Shown piece by piece: positions 55,213-64,000 of a stretch of 64,000 nt of DNA. The translations under genes and the position numbers were made by a program. The notes beneath the pieces are model-generated. The model saw only the letters and a program-made list of their open reading frames with translations. It made no database searches and was not told the origin of the DNA. This DNA is from Petunia secreta (lineage: Eukaryota > Streptophyta > Magnoliopsida > Solanales > Solanaceae). Every line of letters begins with the position of its first letter. Positions within the stretch are counted from its first letter, which is position 1. The DNA is taken from assembly GCA_029990175.1 (NCBI GenBank), contig JARKIP010000033.1:9548001-9612000 (forward strand). The letters run 5' to 3'.

Positions 55213-57815
55213 TAGGCATGTCCTTCACAACTTTCTAAATTTACTCTCTAGACACTTCTTTAACTAGTGTGCATTATTGTTGAAAAGTCAGGCACACCCC
55301 TTGTTTAATCACAATAGAATTAGGGCATGGCTTCAAGGATGTAGAACTCCCCATGAGCTTCTTGAAACTGGCTATAAATTTAGCTTCCACTTGAGCAAGG
55401 TCTGTGAGCTTGATGCCCTCTTCAGTATTGATTGATGAGATATTGTTTTTGCTTGCTCTAATCCTGCATTGTGCATGGAAAGTACTTGGAGTTTGCATCA
55501 CCACATGATATCCTCAGGCTCTTGATTTCTGTCTCAGGGCTTGATCCTCAATGCCACTTGACTTCTCAATATCTTCTAAGAAAGCTTTTTCTTGACCAAT
55601 CAGGTCTTGATACAATGGCTATGTGCTTAGACTGGCTTGCAAAATTTCCTTCGTCTGACTGGCCTGATTCAACTTTTATGCATAGGATGCCATATAGGTG
55701 TTGAGGCTCTTGAGTTCACTCTTTAACAGCTTTAGTCTTCCCCAAATTTTAGAAGTATTATCTCCCCTGATATTCTGATGACATACCCTTCTCACAATAT
55801 CTTCAAAGCCATCATGCTCCATAATTGTATTGAATAACTTGAATGGATTAGGATGTAGGTTTGCTTGTTGATTGTATTGAATAAGGATTGGTGAATGATC
55901 TAACACCTCTGGGTTCAAGTAATCAGTCTCTATATGCCTATATATTTGTAGCCATAGATAGTTGCGCAGTGCCCAATAAATTTTACGATAAACTCTTATC
56001 ACCATGTTTCTTATTGCACTATGTAAAGTGACATCCTAAAAATTTGAGAGGAGTTAGTAGCAATGTATCCACTAGTTCCTTCAAGCCTTGGATTTCTGTT
56101 TGAGTTATGGGGCTCCAATTATCTTCAGAGAATACGCAATATTGAAGCCTCTATTAGTGAGCCATTAACTCTACACCTGAGAGCCAACTTTCTAAAATTG
56201 CACCTATAACTGCTCCGTATTCCTGAGTTCATTAGCATATATCACTATAAATAGAGTACTAACCTCATAGCCAAGATTTTCATTCTTACCGTGTAATACT
56301 TGTTCTCTCATTTCTAGGAGTTGAACATTAATATGAGGCTTCAGAGCCATATTTTGCCATTTATAGCAGGAAAATAATTAAAATATTGAATTTCAGGTGC
56401 AAATATTTATGGAGGGTGGAATTGAGTCTTGCCAGCACCTTCCATCCCAGAGGCACTAGGTAGATCATTCCTTAGGGCAGCAAACCTATTTGAGGTATCA
56501 ACTGTTATGGAGTTTGGTAATTTACTGCCTGAGCTCTTTTTTTTTTTTTTTTTTGCAGTAACTATCTTTTCCTGAGCATTTATTTGTTATTGCTACTGCC
56601 TAGGTCTCTCTCTACCCAGAAGTTGTTGGTCTGCTTTCTTTCCCTATGACTACACCCTCTGTCTATAAATTTCTTTCAGTGACTCAGGTACCTCTGCCTT
56701 GTCCTTCTCAGTCATCTGTCCTTTTGTTTGCCAAACCTGAATAGGTACTGTGATTTTCATTCTATTCCTTGTTTTCTTCTTTTTAGGGGTTGCTCTTCCT
56801 CATATATCTCTTGCCCCAGCGCTTCCTTCCAACAATTTTCTAAATCATGACCAAACCTTATACAATATGTACAAAACATACGTCTCCAATCATAAGCAAT
56901 TGTTTGATGAAAACCCCCATAGGGAGTATGGAGTTCTATGCTTTCAGAGAGAGTGTGCGATATATCTGCTTCAACCAAGACTCTAGCATAAGAGATCTTA
57001 TCAAACTCAGCTGTGAATTTATCAGTATATAGGGGTTTTCCAACCACACTAGCAAAGTTTGCTAAAGCCTCACTACACCAAAACCCCATAAGAAGCCTTG
57101 GGAATTTCACCCATGAAGAAATTACACTCATATACTCAAGATCAAAGTAGAAATTCAATGTCCAGTTCTTCATGATGAAAAGTTTGCTATGAAACGTGTA
57201 AGGCTCGGATTGAAGAATCAGATCTCTATCAGCAGCAATATTGAACTTGAATATGATATAACCCTCATCATGAGCAAGTATTTTCTTATGAACAAAGTTC
57301 CAAATATTTGTGACATAATTTTCCATCGATTTTCGTATGGAGTATCCCCCAAGACATGGCCAATCAAAACTGTGCTCCAATAATCCTCTTATGATTTAAT
57401 ATCATTATCATCAATTTGTACCATTATTTTACCATCACACATAAAGGGTGGAATATAGTGAGCTACTATTTCCACTATTTGCTTTCTCCTCAGCTGGAGT
57501 AGTGTTTGTAGAAGTGCCAGCTTCTGAGATTGGAGTCACATAGGAGCATGGATTTGTTTCTTTAAAGGGCCTTTATTAGCTCCAATTCCAATGGGTAGTT
57601 CCGAATCTTCCTCAGGTTCACGGCCAGATCCCTCCATAATCGGTTGGTATTTGGCCAAAAGAAAACTCCCAAATATCAATGGTTTTAGTTGTTGTTGGAT
57701 CCCGCTTGCAGAAGCAAGTGTCGTGTCTATTGCCATCGGAGTGGTGACTTGTGTACGTCGGTGGGATGGCATTTTCCTTCTCATTGCAAGTTAGCACTCC
57801 CAGGTAAATGTGCAC
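55213..57815 (-). pseudogene. L1-type LINE ORF1 (DUF4283 with zinc knuckle) and endonuclease, 5' part
   Basis: On the minus strand from right to left: an ORF1 start region near 57770; DUF4283, the RNA-binding gag-like domain of plant L1 (57380-56900: a RDLILQSEPYTFHSKLFIMKNW block, then PRLLMGFWCSEALANFASVVGKP); and a zinc knuckle CTYCIRFGHDLENCW (about 56830). Next comes the C-terminal part of the endonuclease (LDHSPILIQYNQQ, about 55890), then the endonuclease-RT linker (LAQVEAKFIASFKKLMGSS, about 55370). The RT follows at 45864 after the Tekay 2 insertion. Frameshifts occur at about 57380 and between all blocks, so the LINE is dead. 56010-56750 is decayed ORF2 sequence with no clear block. 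Confidence 0.75.
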
Positions 57816-58660
57816 CTAAAGAACATTTTTTTTAATCTTTTTTTTTTTCTTTTTCATTTTGTTCCAATTAAAATTGGAAACAATCTAACTCTCGGATATT
57901 GGTTGTTTAGCAACTGTAAAGTTGTTATTTGTTTAACTTTCATATTTTCAAAAAAAAAAAACCAGTAAACTTTTCCACTTTTTTTTTCAATTGACTGCCC
58001 CAATAGTCCAATCAATGAAAGATTGGACAAATTGTACAAATATTGCGCCAAATAGCATATATTATGTATGTTAAAAGTAAGAAGTTGAAGTTGTGAAGCA
58101 TTTCCATCTTAGAAATTGATATAGCTAAAGTTGATGAACTCAATTTTTACCCTAATATTAGATAATAAAATTTGGATAAAAATAACAATCCTCTCTTTCA
58201 TCCTTCTATAGTTTATAATCAATGTATACTTACTATGTAGATATGATACACCAAAGATACACAAACTGCGCGTTCCTTAAATAATTCTTTTATTAGAATC
58301 TAATTTTCAATTTTCTATAATTTCCATTGTTTTTCTAATACACCACCCATCATGTTATAAATAAAGAAATATATAATGTGTTAGAAAAATTAGAGAGATT
58401 TACCCATGAATATAAATTAATCATGTTTTTCTTGTTATGTAAACCAAAGTATATAGCAGGGAACATTGTCTTGGATCTTTTTGATAATTATTACCCTTGT
58501 TTTATTTTATGTTCCTATTTAGTGCGCGGGAGTTTAAGAAAAGGAAAGGTTAGAATTTTGTTTTGAAACATGTCATCCTTATTTGATAACTAATTAATAA
58601 CATTATTTCTATTCTGTTTTGTTGGGCCCTACTTACATTAAAATCTACCAACAACTTTTT
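57816..58660. other. AT-rich intergenic DNA, no gene seen
   Basis: Poly-T and poly-A runs, no coding signal on either strand. Confidence 0.5.
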
Positions 58661-58797
58661 AATTACTCCATTCTTCTCTCTTACTTTTTGTTTACATCTT
58701 ACAAGGCTAATTTTGAGAAATTACAAGGTCAATCTTTATTTCTTAAATTCGTGCAAAGTCAAAGTAGGTCACATTAATTGGAACAGAGTGAGTAACT
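58661..58797. mobile_element. degenerate Stowaway-like MITE
   Basis: Starts TTACTCCATTC and ends GGAACAGAGTGAGTAA. The ends are imperfect inverted repeats of the CTCCCTCCGTTCC type used by Stowaway MITEs, and the 135-bp length fits. The TA target site cannot be confirmed. Confidence 0.4.
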
Positions 58798-58955
58798 TTC
58801 TAAATGTCAATAAGTACCATTTTTTGGTGACCGACTTAAGAAAAGACTATCATGTAAAAAGGAATAGATATAGAGTATGTAAACGGTCAAGTTTCGTGTC
58901 GATAAAAAGAAAAAATGTATAAATGATTAACTTCAAATTAATAGAATAAAAAAGA

Positions 58956-58964
58956 TAAATATAA
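58956..58964. repeat. 9-bp target-site duplication TAAATATAA, left copy
   Basis: Identical to 61658-61666. Nine bases is the Mutator superfamily length. Because the word is AT-only in AT-rich DNA, the evidence rests on its position exactly outside matching inverted repeats. Confidence 0.7.
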
Positions 58965-60114
58965 GGCCAAATACATGAATGGACACTCAAACTTGGCATT
59001 ATTTTTTTATTTTGGCACCACATCTTACCCAAGTTCCTTTTAAGCACCTAATGTATAGTCAACCTGTATCGTTTAAGCACTTGACACTGACGTGGAGTGA
59101 AGCGTAATTCTCACTTCTATTGAGCGAGTATGATGAACATTTCAGTAGAACCCATTCACTCTCCGACTTGCTTATCAAATTTTTTTCTAGATATATCATC
59201 TTCTTTGTTTTTGTGAGTCTCCAATTATGGACGTCGGGTTCTTTTCTTCTTTCTCTTCTTTATTTGATCTTCTTTTATCTTTTCATACCTTTTATTTCTT
59301 TCTTTCTCATAAATCTTACGACTTCCCTCTCATTTTTGTAATATAGATTTATTTGTTGATGGAATAAAAAGAGATTTGGACCATTTTTGCTTCTATTTTG
59401 AGATTTTTCAAATTTGGAGCTTTATGTTGTTTTCATTAGGCACCGAACAAATGGAGGTCATTCCTAATGAAATTTGGAGTCGTCCATTTTTCGCACTGCT
59501 TGGGTTCATCTTCTTTCATAAAAATTTTAACACCGTCATGGGTGAAGACACTATTTAATTTTTTTATTTTAGATCAAAAAAGTTTATGAGTGTTTGGATA
59601 ATATCGACATATATATAGTAATGTGGTTTAGACAAGGCAATTTTATCCAACCTTAAAAGTGAAAGCTAAAGATGAATAAAGTTGTCATTTGGATCTTATA
59701 AAAAGGATTCAAAAGTGTTTTTCTTCTTTTATATTTTAATGTTCATGAGCTTAAACTTTTAACAGACTGCTGGGAAGAAGAAGATGAGGGGGGTGGGGAC
59801 TGGGGAAGGGGTTGGGGATAGAGAGAACTTCTAATTAGACACGTGACAATCTCTTATTTGTTGCTTTTGATACATCTTTGCGTGTGTACCTCACACAGCT
59901 TGCTTTTTTGATGGCCAGCTGTGAGGGGTTTAGATGACATAGTCTGGATATAGATTAGGTGCTCAAAAGAAACTGGAATTTTTGGGTGAGAAGGACCCCC
60001 AAGTCTTTTATTAGTTATAAGGGACTCAAGTCTTGAAAAATGGGTGAGAAGGACAGTTTTAAAATTAGTACTAACGACTAACATTTTAAAAGCCCCTCAA
60101 GTTGTTTTATTTAC

Positions 60115-60325
60115 ACAAAGCTCCCACCTCTCATCACCCATCCCATCAACCCCTTAGCCCCCATCCGGCCCCTCACCCCCTCCCCCACCCCCGCCCATCC
60201 ACCATTCCACCACGACCCTCCACCACTCACCGCCACTTTCTACCACCCTCCACTACCCACCACCACCTTTTATTACCTTCCACCAGCAACCATCACCTTC
60301 TACCACCCTCCACCCTCCACCACCA
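60115..60325. repeat. CCACC/CCACCCTCCACC low-complexity tract
   Basis: C-rich imperfect repeats (CACCACC, TCTACCACCCTCCAC). An open frame through it (Pro/His/Ser-rich) is an artefact. Confidence 0.7.
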
Positions 60326-60628
60326 GGGACGGATCCACCTGTATCATACGGGTGTCATCCGACACTACTGGTTAGAAAAATCTTGCGAAATATATATATA
60401 TTATATTAATAAGAAAAAAACAGACAATTTTCTATAAAATGACACAACTGATACAAGAGGTTCCGTAGCTAAATTGGTTGAAGGGCAAGATCTAGGCGCT
60501 GGTGTTTAGGGATCGAATCCCACTAGCAATACCAAATTTCAAATTTTTATAGTACTTTATTAATTTGTTCGCTTTTTATATTTTGACACCACTCATGAAT
60601 AATTCTGCGTACGCCACTGCCACTCACC
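60324..60628. mobile_element. hAT-type non-autonomous insert with tRNA-like core
   Basis: The left end CAGGGACGGATCCACC and the reverse complement of the right end (CAGTGGCGTACGCAGA) have the look of Solanaceae hAT MITE ends. Inside, 60460-60540 resembles a tRNA promoter: TAGCTAAATTGG as A box and GGATCGAATCCC as B box, about 45 bp apart. An 8-bp target-site duplication cannot be judged because both flanks are CCACC-rich. Confidence 0.4.
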
Positions 60629-60654
60629 ACCCTACACCACTCTAATAAAAAGAA

Positions 60655-60720
60655 GTGTACACATCAGTCGAGATGTGTACACATACTAATATGTGTATAC
60701 ATCTCGACTGATGTGTGCAC
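60655..60720. repeat. 30-bp inverted repeat with 6-nt loop
   Basis: The left arm 60655-60684 (GTGTACACATCAGTCGAGAT...) and right arm 60691-60720 match at 28 of 30 positions as reverse complements, around ACTAAT. Confidence 0.85.
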
Positions 60721-61075
60721 ATGCACATATAATATATGTGTATAAATATTATAATATGTGTACACATATATTATATGTGCGCACATATTATTATATGTGT
60801 ACACATATATTATATGTGCGCACATATTATTATATGTGTACACATATAATAATATGTGTACATATATATATGATAAAAGTGTTACACATCTGACGAGATG
60901 TGTACATATATAATAATATGTGTCACATATTATTATATATGTACACATGTACACATATAATAATATGTGTACATATATATATGATAAAAGTGTTACACAT
61001 CTGACGAGATGTGTACATATATAATAATATGTGTCACATATTATTATATATGTACACATATGACGAGATGTGTAC
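60721..61075. repeat. TGTGTACACAT palindrome array with exact 111-bp tandem duplication
   Basis: Alternating ATATGTGTACACATAT and ATATGTGCGCACATAT palindromes. 60841-60951 is repeated directly at 60952-61062 with no difference that I can see. Periodic Tyr/His/Val-rich frames on both strands are artefacts. Confidence 0.85.
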
Positions 61076-61657
61076 ACACTTTTTTCAGCCGTGAAAACAT
61101 CTTCAAAAGTGTATAAACATATAGAAAATATGTTTACACATCTGAAAAGATGTATAAAATGACTAAAATAAAAAAAAATGAAAAAGGATTAAACGGGGAT
61201 GAAGAAGAAACAAAATGGATACGAAAAAAAAAGAAAGAAAAATAACATAGATGGTGATAAAATGAAATTTGAAAAGAAATTTAGAAGAAAGAATGAAAAG
61301 GAAGAAGAAAAAAGAGGAAGAAAGAGAGAAGAGAGAGAGAAATAAAATTTGAAATGATTTGAATAAGGAAAGAGAGTGTAAAAATGTGTGGGAAGGGGGG
61401 AAATGAAAATTTTGAATTTTTTTGAAAAGTAGGGTGTTTTCGTAAATATGAAAACTTTTAATTATACCCACAAGTTTTTAAACAATACACTTCAACCCTC
61501 ACTTAAACTAATTAACCTTTGACTAGGTCTTGTCCCCTATCCTTCTATTAAGACTTATGGGGACCTTTTCCCTCTTTTCTCTCAAGAAACTTGGGTGAGA
61601 TGAAGTGCCAAAATGAAAAACAGTGCCAAGTTTGACGGCCTATCTATGTATTTGGCC

Positions 61658-61666
61658 TAAATATAA
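61658..61666. repeat. 9-bp target-site duplication TAAATATAA, right copy
   Basis: See the left copy at 58956-58964. Confidence 0.7.
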
Positions 61667-61829
61667 TCTTGATATATGAATTTAAAGTATCGATAACTGA
61701 AACTGAATTTTAATAATGATAGTTGCAGTTTTTGTTCAATTATATATCAGCTTCACGAGAAGCATGATTCAAGAGTAATACTTGAGAAATAACATAATTT
61801 TTCAACATATATATTTTTGCTCTTGAAAA

Positions 61830-62491
61830 TCAATCGTGACAAATGCTATCACATTGATCTTTAGATGAATAGCATGTAGTCTCTCCGCTGCAACACCATT
61901 CGATTGAGCCCGTTTTACCAACAGGGTAACATTCATAATAAAAAAGTTCTGATCCTTTAACTCTTACACTTCCATAACCTGCATCTCATGAAACAACAAA
62001 AATATAAGAAAGATAAATATACAAATCCAGTTCATGTTGTTCAATTATTTTATTGCTTAATGATACTTCCAAGAATAATAGTAATAATAATATTAAGTTT
62101 GCTGTATTCAAAGATACAAAGTATTCTTACTAATTTGTATGACTAAACCAAAAAACTAATAGGTGGTACAACGGGTTTAAAAAGTAATTTAGCCACGGTT
62201 TAACATAACTAATCTCTAAACTGAAAGATACAAAGTAAACATTAGCTACAAAAAATGAAAGTAAAAATATGTTGTTACCTAAGAATTGTTAATTTTACCA
62301 AAATTTGAGAGAGGAAAATAAATTTCAAAGTACTTCATAGTCTGTATATTAGATAGTTGCTACAAAACTTATTGATATTGTAATTAGTGACAGAAAAAAA
62401 AAATATACATACAATGATGGGGAGCCAACAAGAAAAAGAGAATCACACAAAGCAGAAAAATTGAAAGAGGCAAGAACTTTGCAGTGGCCAT
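61830..62491 (-). CDS. small secreted cysteine-rich peptide, two exons (predicted, 75 residues)
   Basis: Exon 1 is 62491-62413 and exon 2 is 61978-61830, with a 434-bp AT-rich intron (donor GTATGT at 62412, acceptor TTTCATGAGATGCAG ending at 61979). Exon 1 encodes a textbook signal peptide: MATAKF, a hydrophobic core LPLSIFLLCVILFFLLA, then PHH. The junction codon is Cys. Exon 2 encodes a short basic/aromatic stretch and then a Cys-rich tail with spacing C-x11-CC-x5-C-x6-C-x3-C, ending CDSICHD and TGA. Seven Cys follow the signal peptide, or six if the junction Cys is lost to another splice. This is the architecture of secreted defence or signalling peptides, but I do not recognise the family. 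There are no stops or shifts in either exon. A TATA box is at 62554-62567. It was found by translating both strands, since each exon is too short to stand out alone. Confidence 0.65.
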
Positions 62492-62553
62492 GAAATTTAT
62501 ATGATTTGTTGCTCAAAAGTCAAAAATTGTGAGAAATACTAATGATAGTTCCA

Positions 62554-62567
62554 GATATATATATATC
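62554..62567 (-). promoter_or_regulatory. TATA box of the cysteine-rich peptide gene
   Basis: GATATATATATATC (palindromic) lies about 65-75 bases upstream of the ATG at 62491, a normal distance for a plant gene with a short 5' UTR. Confidence 0.45.
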
Positions 62568-63100
62568 CTGTGAAGTTAATTGATTTCAGTAACTAACACA
62601 ACTAATGATTAAGTAATCAAGTTATTTCCTAATATTTTATAATCTAGGAACACACAATATCAAAAATCTTGATTACTTACCTTTCCATACTTTACTTTGA
62701 CTACTCTATATATCGTAATTAGATATTTGTATGGCAAAAGATATATTTTACTTTCTATAAAAACATATACGTAAAAGTGTCAAAGTTTAACATAAAACTG
62801 GTTTTCTAATAGTCATTTATTTTTGTTATTGTACCGTGTGTTAAAAATTGTTGATACTATGCATGGCTAGAGCCTTATTTATTTAAAAATTATTGAGATA
62901 TGATAATAACCATGTGTTTTAGTTAGATTATTCCTAATTGGACAATTTGTTATTCAGTTACTAAATATAATAAATACTATATATTTAGATCTGTTATTTA
63001 TATAACAATTGATTTAATATATTGAGTCAAGCTTATATACGGAAGAATAAACCATCGATTCTTATAAATAATAAAGTAATGTTCCCAATCTAAGATGTAA
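62568..63100. other. AT-rich upstream region, nothing recognised
   Basis: No coding signal. Possible distal promoter of the cysteine-rich gene or ordinary intergenic DNA. Confidence 0.4.
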
Positions 63101-64000
63101 ATTAGACAAAGCCATCGGTATGATTGTATTATAAGATTATATATACTTTATCTTGATTATGGGAACAGTATAATTCCAACTTGTTGTACTAGTGCGCTCA
63201 GTGCATTGAACAGACCAAGTAGAGATAAGAGTTTTTATACTGATTATATAAAGCAAACTCTCTACCTCATCAAATATACTTATACTCTTAAATCTTGATA
63301 TAGTTATTATTAGTGGTGTATATTATTTATTGTCTTGATTTATCAATAGGTGAGATCCAGGATATCTAGGTAAAATAATTCCTGATAAGTTGCATAGTGA
63401 TAATATGTATTTGTGAAGTGATAGCTAATTCATAGAATCCACGTCTAGATATAGAGATTGATGACACCCCTTTATGAAAGCTTATAAGTTTTCATATGTA
63501 AACTTGGCCGGTGGATTTTATATCCGACACATAAAATAAGTGAAGCGGAAGTCTAAAAAATTTATTAGCCAATAAATTAAATTATAAGTAATTCAATTTT
63601 ATTGGTTGGTGTCTGTAGTCTTAACATGATGAGTTAAATAAGGTTTTGATGGAAGAATTCAAAATTCAACTGAGGAGTGCAATTACGAATTCCTAGTAGA
63701 AATAATTTATGATTTAATATGTAAGGTTAATTCTAGAGATATAGAATTAATTCCATAACTGGAAGGCTCGTTAATTGATTCTATGATCCCAGTTGTGCCC
63801 GAATTAAATTAGGAATATGAGACTTTTATTGGTGGAAAAGAAACTCAACTAGTTTTATAATAGGTTTTCTAAACCTAAAAATAGGCTATACATGGGTTTT
63901 ACCTCCATAGGGGTTGGTTGAGTTTTATTCAAAGTTTCTCTGAAATATTTGTTCCACCCAAATATTGTTATTCCGGTAATTATTCGAGAACACATCAGAA
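63101..64000. mobile_element. possible copia-type LTR or retroelement remnant
   Basis: Non-coding, AT-rich, with phrases that resemble Solanaceae copia LTR/leader sequence (GGTGAGATCCAGGATATCTA, CCCGAATTAAATTAGGAATATGAG, GGTTTTACCTCCATAGGGG). The window ends inside it, and no second copy, PBS or PPT is visible, so this is a weak call. Confidence 0.2.

Larger units (their letters stand above)
58965..61657. mobile_element. 2.7-kb non-autonomous MULE with about 75-bp terminal inverted repeats
   Basis: The left end GGCCAAATACATGAATGGAC, then TCAAACTTGGCATTATTTTT, then TTTGGCACCACATCTTACCC, matches the reverse complement of the right end (GGCCAAATACATAGATAGGC, TCAAACTTGGCACTGTTTTT, TTTGGCACTTCATCTCACCC) over about 75 bp. 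It has no transposase. The interior holds AT-rich DNA, a CCACC-rich tract (60115-60325), a hAT-like insert with a tRNA-like core (60324-60628), a long palindromic TGTGTACACAT region (60655-61075) and a purine-rich tract (61165-61400). The right end lies about 165 bp downstream of the stop codon of the cysteine-rich gene. Confidence 0.7.

Noticed and set aside
60460..60540. Genuine tRNA gene
   Set aside because: A and B boxes are present, but no cloverleaf with matching acceptor stem could be drawn, and it sits inside a MITE-like insert.
60664..61077. 137-codon minus-strand frame rich in Tyr, His, Ile and Cys
   Set aside because: Translation of the TGTGTACACAT palindrome array. The periodicity follows the DNA repeat.

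Overview
The window is plant nuclear DNA, most likely from a eudicot and probably a nightshade relative (Solanaceae). That inference rests on the mix of elements: Tekay/Del-type chromodomain Ty3/gypsy elements with tRNA-iMet primer sites, Athila and Tat/Ogre relatives, an RTE-type LINE with the 3' tail common in Solanaceae, a plant L1 with DUF4283, and MULEs with Ulp1-like cargo. There are no bacterial-type operons, rRNA or CRISPR. Nearly everything is transposable-element sequence in nested layers. The only good candidate for an ordinary host gene is a two-exon gene for a small secreted cysteine-rich peptide on the minus strand at 61830-62491.

Layout. 1-6.9 kb: a decayed Mutator-like element with a DUF1985/Ulp1-protease-like gene on the plus strand, tail-to-tail with a MULE transposase on the minus strand. 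6.9-12.2 kb: the 3' end of a Tat-lineage element (78-bp tandem repeats, conserved pre-PPT motif, polypurine tract, 3.5-kb LTR). 12.2-15 kb: the end of a second Tat element (integrase C-terminus, LTR-like promoter). 15-21.4 kb: a decayed minus-strand Athila element. 21.4-44.4 kb: a three-level nest. An RTE LINE ORF is split by a 22-kb Tekay-type element (21629-43785, TSD GTGCG). That element is split in turn, five codons into gag, by an 11.2-kb Tat/Ogre-type LTR element without recognisable coding capacity (29491-40735, TSD CTCGC). 44.4-57.8 kb: a minus-strand L1 LINE split by an older, pol-deleted Tekay-type element (45870-55207, TSD GTAAT). That element carries a foreign plus-strand fragment joining copia RNase H to gypsy integrase. 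57.8-64 kb: AT-rich DNA with a Stowaway-like MITE, a 2.7-kb non-autonomous MULE bounded by a 9-bp duplication (58965-61657), the cysteine-rich gene, and a possible LTR remnant at the end.

How the parts relate. The four LTR pairs and exact target-site duplications allow the insertion order to be read: LINE, then Tekay 1, then the non-coding Ogre-like element; and separately L1, then Tekay 2. The Ogre-like element has nearly identical LTRs (about five substitutions seen by eye), so it moved recently and must have used enzymes supplied in trans. The Tekay 1 gag-pol is one uninterrupted frame apart from four stop codons, each compatible with a C-to-T type transition. All coordinates, repeats and reading frames were read by eye; no database or alignment was run.
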